In this document: piece by piece, positions 1-7,402 of the stretch
Layout: every line of letters begins with the position of its first letter
Numbering within the stretch: the stretch's first letter is position 1
Source of the DNA: an uncultured Pelagibacteraceae bacterium
GTDB lineage: Bacteria > Pseudomonadota > Alphaproteobacteria > Pelagibacterales > Pelagibacteraceae
Reading direction: 5' to 3'
Assembly (NCBI GenBank): GCA_902574685.1
Contig: CACGOO010000006.1
Coordinates: 1-64,000, forward strand
DNA length: 64,000 nucleotides
Made by a program: the position numbers and the translations under genes
Notes under the pieces: model-generated
What the model saw: the letters and a program-made list of their open reading frames with translations, nothing else
Databases searched by the model: none
Told to the model about the DNA's origin: nothing

Positions 1-31
1 GTTGGTTTACGTGTTTTTCAAGATCCGTCAT
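1..31 (-). CDS. 5' end of a gene cut by the window edge
   Basis: An ATG on the minus strand at 31-29 opens a frame that stays open to base 1 and reads MTDLEKHVNQ. A purine-rich GGGGGAAGA lies directly upstream and looks like a strong ribosome binding site. That site forms one strand of a predicted pseudoknot at 32-73, which suggests translational control. Only ten codons are visible, so the product cannot be named. If the pseudoknot is a SAM-type riboswitch, a methionine- or SAM-cycle gene would be expected, but this is inference. Confidence 0.45.
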   Translation of the reverse strand, partial: MTDLEKHVNQ

Positions 32-73
32 TCTTCCCCCTTTGAATTTTCAGATCAAAAAGGTAACTGAAAA
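32..73 (-). promoter_or_regulatory. SAM-II/SAM-V-like H-type pseudoknot (candidate riboswitch)
   Basis: Read on the minus strand, UUUUCAG (73-67) pairs with CUGAAAA (53-47) to form a 7-bp stem. Its loop UUACCUUUUUGAU contains CCUUUUUGA (63-55), which can pair over nine positions, two of them G-U, with UCAAAGGGG (45-37). The second strand includes the Shine-Dalgarno sequence of the ATG at 31. A hairpin loop pairing with the downstream ribosome binding site is the architecture of the SAM-II and SAM-V riboswitches, and SAM-V is known from SAR11. The UUACC of the loop resembles the SAM-II loop, but I could not check the conserved ligand-contact bases. Confidence 0.55.
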
Positions 74-98
74 AAAAACGTTTGTCTACTTAGATAAA

Positions 99-1427
99 TT
101 AGCTCCAAGGAAACGGACTGTTCGATGTAGGATGAAGTTTTCCTTTTTCATATCTATCGAATCTAAACGGTTTTAATAATTCACTTTCATGACCTAAAAT
201 TTCTTGTGCAACAAGGTGCCCAACACCTATCATTTTATAACCATGATTTGCATCTGCAATCATGTAAACATTTTCAAAAAATCTATCGAATATTGGGAAT
301 GAGTCTGGCGTCAAACAACCCAATCCTCCTGATGGTCCCTTTCTATACAGATGAGATTTACCAACAAAACGTTTCTGAATATGTGCAAGTGCTGAAGTCC
401 ACATATCAGAAAATTTATCAGTGGTTTGATATTCTGGAGAATCTATCCCATACGGATCAACATTAACTTCATCAAAATGTTTTTGAACAATGTAAGGTGA
501 TGTTCCACCTTGAACTCCCAATCCTTCAATATCAGGTTTATAATAAATACCCCATAAGTCTTCTGTAATTATTTTACCATCTTTATCAGAATAAAGCGGT
601 GCATCTGTATCAACATGAATTACTGGAGGCGCTTTACCTTCATTAGTTTTTAAATAATCTGCATCTACACCTAATACACCTTCTTGTAAAAACCAGTACT
701 TCCACATTTCAACTTCATGCATTTTTCCATTTTTAGCATCTTTTATGTTAGTAGTTTTTGGCAACTCCAACATATTCCAAAAATCTCTTACCCATGGTCC
801 TGCTCCAATAACTACCTGATCACAATCAATTGTACCTTTGTCTGTAACTACGCCAGTAATTGCATTGCTGTTGCTCCCTCTTTTAAAACCTGTAACCTTT
901 ACTCCTTTATGAACGTTTACACCGTTTGAATTTGCTTTTTTCTCTAGTGCTTTAATTGAGTCCTTATTAAATGCATATCCACCTTTTTTTTCATGCAAGA
1001 CTGATGTAATACCTTTTGCTTGCCAATCACTAAAAATTCCTTGCATATATTTCATGCAATCTTTTTCACCTTCTATAAATTCTGATTCATATCCAATTGC
1101 TTTTTGTTGTTCATAAATACTTGCAACATCTTTATGCATTACTTCCGGAGAAATTTGCATATAGCCAACAGCATTATATTTAAATGCCTCTGGATCACTT
1201 TCCCAAACACTAACTGAATGAGCCATTAATTCTCTCATTGCTGGTTGAAAATAATTATTTCTAACAACTCCACATGCAATTCCACTTGCACCTGCAGCAG
1301 TGTCTTTTTTTTCTAGGACAACTACATCGTTTGGATTTTTATATTTTTCGGAAAGTTTCCAGGCAGTACTTAACCCGTGAATTCCTCCACCAATTATTAC
1401 AACTTTTGCTTTTGTCGGTAACGACAT
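99..1427 (-). CDS. FAD-dependent oxidoreductase of the DAO / sarcosine oxidase beta family
   Basis: This is a 442-residue protein of the D-amino-acid-oxidase fold, whose members oxidise C-N bonds of amino acids or methylated amines. The N-terminus carries the Rossmann FAD motif VVIIGGGIHGLSTA, followed by an acidic segment (VVVLEK) that would bind the FAD ribose. The C-terminus has the second flavin-contacting region (YMIADANHGYKMIGVG). ATG at 1427 is preferred; a TTG two codons upstream is possible. It lies 89 bases downstream of the winged-helix-like gene and upstream of the pseudoknot, on the same strand as the GcvT fusion. The substrate is probably an N-methylated amino acid, but it cannot be read from the sequence. 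No covalent flavin site was recognised. Confidence 0.8.
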   Translation of the reverse strand: MSLPTKAKVVIIGGGIHGLSTAWKLSEKYKNPNDVVVLEKKDTAAGASGIACGVVRNNYFQPAMRELMAHSVSVWESDPEAFKYNAVGYMQISPEVMHKDVASIYEQQKAIGYESEFIEGEKDCMKYMQGIFSDWQAKGITSVLHEKKGGYAFNKDSIKALEKKANSNGVNVHKGVKVTGFKRGSNSNAITGVVTDKGTIDCDQVVIGAGPWVRDFWNMLELPKTTNIKDAKNGKMHEVEMWKYWFLQEGVLGVDADYLKTNEGKAPPVIHVDTDAPLYSDKDGKIITEDLWGIYYKPDIEGLGVQGGTSPYIVQKHFDEVNVDPYGIDSPEYQTTDKFSDMWTSALAHIQKRFVGKSHLYRKGPSGGLGCLTPDSFPIFDRFFENVYMIADANHGYKMIGVGHLVAQEILGHESELLKPFRFDRYEKGKLHPTSNSPFPWS

Positions 1428-1516
1428 GAACAAACTTTAATTTTTTAGCAAAGGAAAGAATATAATAATTTTTATATATAATTTATATAAATTCTAAATA
1501 TTAGTGTGAATTTTAT

Positions 1517-1867
1517 TTAAAAACTCAAATTTTTCAGAGTTTTCAAATATTCGTTAAATTCATTAACAAAATTCTGCGTAGGTAAAACGTACTTTTTTCT
1601 ATGGTCATTTCCGGTTTTTTCGAGGTAAAAAAATTCTTTATCACAAGCTTCTTTGATCATGAGTGCAGATTTGGGTCTAGAGGTTTTGAAAAGTCTAGTC
1701 TTAAGTTCTTCGACAGATAAGTTTTCATTTAATTTATAGGAATTCATCACAATTAACATCATGTGATAATGTGAAGGAGACTTTCTGAAAAAGTAATTAC
1801 TGGATGTATGGGACAGTTTCATTTGATCTTCCCAAAATTCCAGTAAATCCTTTGATGATTTTGACAT
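1517..1867 (-). CDS. Small winged-helix-like protein, possible MarR-type regulator
   Basis: This 116-residue protein has a predicted helical core (residues about 30-85) followed by a charged segment, KTGNDHRKKYVLPTQNF. That segment resembles the wing of MarR-like winged-helix regulators, where D-x-R in the wing is common. Its ATG overlaps the stop of the DUF1989-GcvT gene by one base, so the two are translationally coupled and it may control that operon. It is somewhat shorter than typical MarR proteins (about 140-150 residues). The family call rests on this wing-like segment and on position, so it is tentative. Confidence 0.45.
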   Translation of the reverse strand: MSKSSKDLLEFWEDQMKLSHTSSNYFFRKSPSHYHMMLIVMNSYKLNENLSVEELKTRLFKTSRPKSALMIKEACDKEFFYLEKTGNDHRKKYVLPTQNFVNEFNEYLKTLKNLSF

Positions 1868-4206
1868 TAAGATTTTACACGTGTTTTTTGAGGATCGTAA
1901 TGTGGGAAACCAACAACTTTAGCAGGTATTCTTTTTTGATGTCCATCAATTTTACCGACTTCAACGTTCATACCTATTTCTGAATGACCTACATCAATTC
2001 TGCACAAAGCAATATTTTTATTCAAAGTAGGAGATAGACATCCGCTTGTAACTACGCCAACTTGGGATCTTCCAATGTGAACACAATCACCGTGATTAGC
2101 TTTTTCTTTGCCTACAAGTTCTAATCCAACTAATTTCTTTTGCGGATTTTCTTTTCTCTTTATTAATGCTTCTTTACCAATGAAATCTGCTGTTTTTGTT
2201 TTTAAAGGAACCGTAAATCCAACACCAGCTTCAAAAGGGTCAACTTGGCCGTCAAATTCATTACCAAATAATATTAGTCCAGCTTCAATTCTCAATAAAT
2301 CTAATGCTCCAAAACCAGCAGGTATTATTCCTTCATCTTTGCCAGCTTCCATAAGCACATCCCAAACTGCTGGTGCATCTGAAGGGTGACACCATATTTC
2401 GTATCCTAACTCGCCTGTGTATCCAGTTCTAGAAACCATTAATGGAATTCCACTAAGTTCTTTTACTCTACAGATTGTAAACCTAAACCATTGTAATTCT
2501 GAAATAGAAGGTTGTGTTGGTGGAGTAAAAATAAACTTTTCTAAAATTTTTCTACTGTTAGGTCCTTGTAGAGAAATATTATTTATTTGATCAGTAGAGT
2601 TTTTAACTAAAACATTAAATTTTTTCTTTTTTGCCTGTTCTTTTAACCATTCACCTGCGTATTCATCACCACATACCCATCTAAATCCATGATCACTCAT
2701 TTTTAACAATGTTCCATCATCAAACATAGAACCATTTTCATAACACATCGAAGAATAAACAATTTGTCCAACTGACAATTTTTTAACATTTCTTGTTAAA
2801 GTATAGTCCATTAATTCTTCTGCATCTGGACCTAATATTTCAAATTTTCTTAAAGAAGATAAATCAATTAAAACTGCTTTTTCTCTACACGCTGTATATT
2901 CATTTATTACTCCGTGTTTAGTGTAATCATTGGGCAGCCAATATCCTCTAGCATCAACAAAGTTTCTTGTTAACTTTGAAGTTCTTTCATGAAATCCTGT
3001 ATTTTTTGTTAGTTTTAATTCTGAGTCTGGTTTCATTCTAAATGCAAAAGATTTTGTAAATTCTCTTTTTTTTTCGTAAGTTCTAACAAAAATATCTGTA
3101 GGGTTCCATGAATTACATGGATCTATATCACTTGGACAGGCTGATGTTCCGCAGGTTAAATCTTTTAAAGCTCTTAATATTACATAATCTCCAGGTCTAG
3201 CAAATGACTCATCAGAAAGTACGGTATTTAAGCCTCCTGCTGAAGTATTAAAAAATAAATTTATAGCGTGCCATCCCTTTTGTCTATTAACCCCAAAATT
3301 TTCCATAGCACCACTTAAGTTATCTGAGCAATTTGGATGCCCAAAATAACCAGCATCTTCGTAATACTTCGATGTACAAGCAAGATTAAAAGTGTCATGT
3401 CTACCAACAGTATCTCTTATTACTTCTACTAAAGGCTCATGGTCTGTATCATAAAATTTTGAATATAATCCTGGTCCTGGAAATGTATTTCCCATAAAGG
3501 TCCTGGTTGTTTGCCAATCTAAACCTTTTTCAATACCTTTGCCCAATTTAGCTGTATCAAAAGCAACAAAATCTGAACATTGTCTACCAGTTGGACAAAT
3601 TATTTGAATATAATCTCCTTCTTTAACTTCAAAAGAAATCGCTGATTGTTTTGCAATATTTTTTTCGTCTAGAGGATCAAAAATTGGATCTGGAATTATT
3701 CTATGTTCTTTATAGTCAACAATATTATTTCTTTTAATAAATAAAGTTAATTCTGTAGGAGGATTTTGTTCATGAACCAACATATCATTACCAGGTGCAG
3801 AAAAAATGCAATAACATTTATCTTTTGAACTTATTTTAATTTTTTCTCCTGGTGGAGTGTCTTTATCAAAAAGGATTGAAGATTTAGATTTTGCAATTTT
3901 AAGATTTCTTTTTTCTAATTGGCGCAAAGCAATTTTCGAACTTTCTTCATTTCTATTTAAAATTTTAATTATATCATTTTCTGATTTAGATGATTTTAAA
4001 TTTAAAATTGATGGATCTGAATTTCCATCAGAATTAAAAACAACTATTTCACAAATTTGATTTCCTTCATTATTAATAATTTCAATTTCATCATCCGGAA
4101 AAACCTGAACTCCTGTTAATCCACCGCCATTAACTACATATCTTTCAACCCCAGGTGGCAAAACATTTAAACCAGGTTCATTTATTCTTAAATTTTCTTC
4201 TAACAT
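1867..4206 (-). CDS. Fusion protein: duplicated DUF1989-type region plus GcvT aminomethyltransferase
   Basis: This 779-residue protein has three parts. Residues about 10-160 look like a degenerate DUF1989 copy (VQVFPDDEIEIINNEGNQ). Residues about 185-370 are a full DUF1989 (urea-carboxylase-associated) domain with GRHDTFNLACTS, FGHPNCSDN and TSACPSDIDPC, whose cysteines and histidines could bind metal. Residues about 415-779 are a GcvT-type folate-binding aminomethyltransferase with ISLQGPNSRKIL, SRTGYTGELGYEIW and ALDLLRIEAGL. GcvT proteins transfer a one-carbon unit from an amine to tetrahydrofolate. The DUF1989 part may prepare or channel the substrate. Ordinary GcvT is about 370 residues, so the length is explained by the fusion. 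It leads the minus-strand operon with the small winged-helix-like gene. The substrate is unknown. Confidence 0.85.
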   Translation of the reverse strand: MLEENLRINEPGLNVLPPGVERYVVNGGGLTGVQVFPDDEIEIINNEGNQICEIVVFNSDGNSDPSILNLKSSKSENDIIKILNRNEESSKIALRQLEKRNLKIAKSKSSILFDKDTPPGEKIKISSKDKCYCIFSAPGNDMLVHEQNPPTELTLFIKRNNIVDYKEHRIIPDPIFDPLDEKNIAKQSAISFEVKEGDYIQIICPTGRQCSDFVAFDTAKLGKGIEKGLDWQTTRTFMGNTFPGPGLYSKFYDTDHEPLVEVIRDTVGRHDTFNLACTSKYYEDAGYFGHPNCSDNLSGAMENFGVNRQKGWHAINLFFNTSAGGLNTVLSDESFARPGDYVILRALKDLTCGTSACPSDIDPCNSWNPTDIFVRTYEKKREFTKSFAFRMKPDSELKLTKNTGFHERTSKLTRNFVDARGYWLPNDYTKHGVINEYTACREKAVLIDLSSLRKFEILGPDAEELMDYTLTRNVKKLSVGQIVYSSMCYENGSMFDDGTLLKMSDHGFRWVCGDEYAGEWLKEQAKKKKFNVLVKNSTDQINNISLQGPNSRKILEKFIFTPPTQPSISELQWFRFTICRVKELSGIPLMVSRTGYTGELGYEIWCHPSDAPAVWDVLMEAGKDEGIIPAGFGALDLLRIEAGLILFGNEFDGQVDPFEAGVGFTVPLKTKTADFIGKEALIKRKENPQKKLVGLELVGKEKANHGDCVHIGRSQVGVVTSGCLSPTLNKNIALCRIDVGHSEIGMNVEVGKIDGHQKRIPAKVVGFPHYDPQKTRVKS

Positions 4207-4285
4207 TTTAAATCAATGATTACTTATGTTTAAGAATAAATCAGTACTGATTAATTGTATATATAAATTTTAGTACCAACTTTTG

Positions 4286-4314
4286 TTGACTGTGAGATTA
4301 AATTTAAGGATACT
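4286..4314 (+). promoter_or_regulatory. Probable sigma-70 promoter for the glycine-betaine binding protein
   Basis: TTGACT at 4286-4291 is separated by 17 bases from GATACT at 4309-4314. Both are close to the -35 and -10 consensus, and the pair lies 34 bases before the start codon in a 141-base divergent intergenic region. A clear ribosome binding site (GAGAGGAG) stands just before the ATG at 4348. Nothing else was recognised in this gap. Confidence 0.4.
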
Positions 4315-4347
4315 TACTTACTTAATATATTAAGAGAGGAGAAATAA

Positions 4348-5292
4348 ATGAAGAAAATACTATCTTTACTCTCAGCTATAGTAATTACTGTATTAAGCTT
4401 TGCAGGAATATCTAACGCTGACAGTAAAAAACCCATAGTGATCCCAACTCATAACTGGTCAAGTCAAATTGTTATGGCCTATGTTATTGGTGGAATCTTT
4501 GAAAGCATGGGTAACAATGTTAAATATGTAAATGCTGACTCTCAAGCGGTTTACGAGTCAATTAGAATTGGTGATGTAACTATATCTCATGAGGTATGGG
4601 AATCTGCTTTCGGAAAGTCATTTACAACAGCTTTAGACAAAGGTGGTTTGTTAGACTGGGGTGATCATGAAGCAAGAACTCTTGAGGATATGGGATATCC
4701 AAACTGGGTTGTTGAAAAAGGTCTATGTCCAGGTCTACCAGATTGGACAGCTCTAAAAAATCCAGACTGTGCAAAAAACTTTACAACACCTGACTCTCCA
4801 GATGGAAAAGGAAGAATGTTGGAAGGACCACAAACTTGGCATGGTGACTTAATCCCTCAAAGGATTGATGCGCTAGGCTTAGGTGATTTATGGTGGGTTA
4901 AGTTTGCTGGAGGTGCTGATGCACTTTGGGCAGAATTAGCAGCTGCTGAAAAAGAAGGAAGAGGAACAATAATTTTCAACTGGACACCAAACTTTACTGA
5001 TGGTGCTGGTTTTACATTTATCGACTTCCCTCCATACACAGCTGGTTGTAGACCAGCAGATGGTGGTGATGGAAAATGTGGTTCTCCGGATGGTTATTTG
5101 AAAAAAGCAGTTCACGAAGATTTTCCAAAAACTCATCCAGATGCAGCAGCAGCGTTCAAAAAATTGTCATTTTCAACAAGTCAAATCGGTGCAATGGCAG
5201 CTTTAGTAGACGTTGACAAAATGACTCACGAAGATGCAGCTAAAAAATGGTTAGCTGATAACGAGTCAACTTGGAAAGCTTTCCTTAAATAA
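4348..5292 (+). CDS. Glycine betaine/proline betaine ABC transporter substrate-binding protein (OpuAC/ProX type)
   Basis: This 314-residue periplasmic protein has a signal peptide of about 24 residues ending in ISNA. The mature part matches the OpuAC fold, with HNWSSQIVMAYVIGG near the start and DVTISHEVWESAF around residues 75-90. It is rich in tryptophan, as expected of an aromatic cage that binds quaternary ammonium groups. It would deliver glycine betaine or a related osmolyte to the ATPase at 6368 and the permease at 7403, although two small genes intervene. A strong ribosome binding site and the following terminator suggest high expression as a separate short transcript. The exact ligand (betaine, proline betaine, DMSP) cannot be decided from the sequence. 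Confidence 0.88.
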   Translation: MKKILSLLSAIVITVLSFAGISNADSKKPIVIPTHNWSSQIVMAYVIGGIFESMGNNVKYVNADSQAVYESIRIGDVTISHEVWESAFGKSFTTALDKGGLLDWGDHEARTLEDMGYPNWVVEKGLCPGLPDWTALKNPDCAKNFTTPDSPDGKGRMLEGPQTWHGDLIPQRIDALGLGDLWWVKFAGGADALWAELAAAEKEGRGTIIFNWTPNFTDGAGFTFIDFPPYTAGCRPADGGDGKCGSPDGYLKKAVHEDFPKTHPDAAAAFKKLSFSTSQIGAMAALVDVDKMTHEDAAKKWLADNESTWKAFLK

Positions 5293-5314
5293 GGATAAAA
5301 GTTAAAAAATTAAG

Positions 5315-5349
5315 ATCTCCCCCAATTCTGTTGGGGGGGATTTTTTTTT
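5315..5349 (+). terminator. Rho-independent terminator after the betaine-binding protein gene
   Basis: An 11-bp stem (5315-5325 with 5331-5341, one G-U pair) encloses a five-base loop and is followed by a run of T to 5349. The stem holds seven pairs with G on the 3' side. It begins 22 bases after the stop codon and would give a short, abundant mRNA for the binding protein. Confidence 0.9.
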
Positions 5350-5374
5350 ATAAAGATTTGTGTAAAATATATTT

Positions 5375-5752
5375 ATGAGAAAATATCTTTTTTACTTTTT
5401 TTTAAGTTTATTAATAAGTTCATCAGTTTTTGCTCGAAGCACCGGATGTAAAGAAGGTAACTGTGAAAATGGATATGGAAAATGGGTTTATACAGATAAA
5501 ACTACTTATGAAGGTGAGTGGGTAGGAACAAAAAAAAATGGTCAAGGTGTAGAAACATGGCCAAACGGATATATCTATAAAGGTGAGTTTAAAAACAGTG
5601 TTTGGAGTGGAGTTGGAACTTTAACTTTCCCAGATGGTTCTACTTATGAAGGAGAGTGGGCTAATGGTTTTATGAATGGCAAAGGAACATTTACTTGGGC
5701 TAATGGCGACCAAAAAGTAGGAATTTGGAAAAACGGTAAATTACAAGATTAA
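5375..5752 (+). CDS. Secreted MORN-repeat protein
   Basis: This 125-residue protein starts with a signal peptide (hydrophobic residues about 4-20, ending SVFA). It then carries about four MORN-type repeats of the form YEGEW...G.G..TWPNG, seen at TTYEGEWVGTKKNGQG, YIYKGEFKNSVWSG, STYEGEWANGFMNGKG and the closing NGDQKVGIWKNG. MORN repeats form beta-hairpin rods and commonly mediate protein or lipid contacts. Two cysteines sit in CKEGNC just after the signal peptide and might form a disulfide in the periplasm. The stop overlaps the next start by one base. The function is unknown, and it has no obvious link to the surrounding transporter. Confidence 0.75.
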   Translation: MRKYLFYFFLSLLISSSVFARSTGCKEGNCENGYGKWVYTDKTTYEGEWVGTKKNGQGVETWPNGYIYKGEFKNSVWSGVGTLTFPDGSTYEGEWANGFMNGKGTFTWANGDQKVGIWKNGKLQD

Positions 5753-6303
5753 TGTCGAACGAAACTTCATTTAATAAATTAAAAGGATTACCCGAGAACC
5801 TAAAACAATTTATAGGACTAATAATTTTAACAATAGTCATAATTACTTCTTTTGCTATTTTAAATAATATATTTAGCGAGGGTGATGAATTAGTTAGGAA
5901 AATGAAATTGGAAGAAGAGAGAATTGCAAAAGAGAGAAAACTAAGTGCATTAATTTCAAAACTTCCCTCGGGTATATTAGTAACTTTTGATGGTACTGAT
6001 CATTATAAATTATCAGATGAATTGTATGAGGGAGTGTGTAATGCCACAAAGCTTATCCCCCAAAGAGCAATAATGGGTGCAAATTTCTTAAATTTTAGAG
6101 CACACGAAATTTATACTATTAACGGCAATAAGATTGATGAAACATTTGTTGAATGGGATGCTGAAAAAAAGAAATGTTTTGCAGGTTTTACAGTTAGTGG
6201 AAATAACGTAGGAGTAGACGAAACAATTAAAGTAAGCGGTGAAGCCTTAAGTTTTTTAAGTACTGGAATTGATACAAGGGTTTATTTTATTAAAAATTTT
6301 TAA
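5752..6303 (+). CDS. Hypothetical single-pass membrane protein
   Basis: This 183-residue protein has one hydrophobic segment at residues about 21-42 (FIGLIILTIVIITSFAILNN), followed by a charged stretch and a soluble domain. The topology suggests an N-terminal anchor with a periplasmic C-terminal part. It contains three cysteines, two of them at CNATK and KKKCFAGF. Its start overlaps the stop of the MORN gene, so the pair is translationally coupled. No family was recognised. It lies between the binding protein and the ATPase of the betaine importer but resembles neither. Confidence 0.6.
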   Translation: MSNETSFNKLKGLPENLKQFIGLIILTIVIITSFAILNNIFSEGDELVRKMKLEEERIAKERKLSALISKLPSGILVTFDGTDHYKLSDELYEGVCNATKLIPQRAIMGANFLNFRAHEIYTINGNKIDETFVEWDAEKKKCFAGFTVSGNNVGVDETIKVSGEALSFLSTGIDTRVYFIKNF

Positions 6304-6367
6304 TGGAAATAAGCTTCAATTATATTGATTTTAATTTAATTAATTTTCGTATACTTTTATAAGAATT

Positions 6368-7399
6368 ATGTCTGAAGCAGTAATCAAATGCGAAGCGGTT
6401 TATAAAATTTTTGGTGAAAACGCCAAAAAGATGCTTCAAGATTCAAATGGTAATGTTGATGCTAAAACATTTCAAGAAAATGGTTGTATAGTAGGTGTTA
6501 ACAATGCCTCTTTTGAAGTGGCAAAAGGAGAGATGCTTGTTGTAATGGGCTTATCTGGATCTGGTAAGTCAACTTTACTAAGGTGTATATCAAGATTAAC
6601 AGATGCAACAGGTGGAAAAATTTTCATTGAAGGTCAAGATTTATTAAATTTAAATAATAAAGAGTTAATTGAGCTTAGAAGAAACAAAATGGGAATGGTT
6701 TTCCAAAGCTTTGCTCTTCTTCCACACAAAACCGTTGTAGAAAATATAGCTTTTCCTCTTCAAATCAAAGGTATCAAAACTGAGGAGAGCATTAATAAAG
6801 CAATGGAGATGGTTAAATTAGTTGGACTTGATGGAAGAGAAAATTATTTTCCAAGAGAACTTTCAGGTGGACAACAACAAAGAGTGGGTATTGCAAGATC
6901 TCTAGCAGTTGAACCTGATATATGGTTTTTAGATGAACCTTTTTCTGCTTTAGATCCATTAATTAGAAAAGAAATGCAAGATGAATTTTTAAGACTTCAA
7001 GAAAAATTACAAAAAACAATTATGTTTATTACTCATGATTTTGATGAAGCATTAAAACTTGCTGATCGAATTGCAATTATGAAAGATGGTATTATTGAAC
7101 AACTAGATACACCTGCAAATATAGTTTTAAACCCAGCCACAGAATATGTAAGAAAATTTACTGAAGAAGTACCTAGAGAAAAAGTTCTATTAATTGAAGA
7201 TGTAATGGATGAAAATATATCTAATAATTTAGGTGATGTTAAAGTTTCAAAAGATGAAATCATAGAAAATGTTGCAGAAAAAATATTAACGCAAGAAAAA
7301 TCTGTAGCAGTTATAGATGAAAATAACAAAACTGTAGGGTCAATCAACCCTACAAAAATAATAAATACTGTCTTTGGCGGAAGAAAGAACGGAAAATAA
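6368..7399 (+). CDS. Glycine betaine ABC transporter ATP-binding protein (ProV/OpuAA type)
   Basis: This 343-residue ATPase is of the osmoprotectant subfamily. It has the characteristic N-terminal extension before the ABC core, Walker A GLSGSGKST at about 60-68, signature LSGGQQQRVGIARSL at about 164-178 and Walker B IWFLDEPFSALD. The C-terminal 70 residues (VLLIEDVMDEN to NTVFGG) look like a single shortened CBS-type region, where OpuAA and ProV carry a fuller CBS pair that senses ionic strength. It powers uptake through the permease gene 3 bases downstream. No terminator was seen between them. Confidence 0.88.
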   Translation: MSEAVIKCEAVYKIFGENAKKMLQDSNGNVDAKTFQENGCIVGVNNASFEVAKGEMLVVMGLSGSGKSTLLRCISRLTDATGGKIFIEGQDLLNLNNKELIELRRNKMGMVFQSFALLPHKTVVENIAFPLQIKGIKTEESINKAMEMVKLVGLDGRENYFPRELSGGQQQRVGIARSLAVEPDIWFLDEPFSALDPLIRKEMQDEFLRLQEKLQKTIMFITHDFDEALKLADRIAIMKDGIIEQLDTPANIVLNPATEYVRKFTEEVPREKVLLIEDVMDENISNNLGDVKVSKDEIIENVAEKILTQEKSVAVIDENNKTVGSINPTKIINTVFGGRKNGK

Positions 7400-7402
7400 A
7401 TT

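Noticed and set aside
206-929. Plus-strand frames opposite the FAD oxidoreductase gene
   Set aside because: They are AT-rich shadows without motifs, starts with ribosome binding sites or coding-like composition, and the minus-strand gene explains the region.
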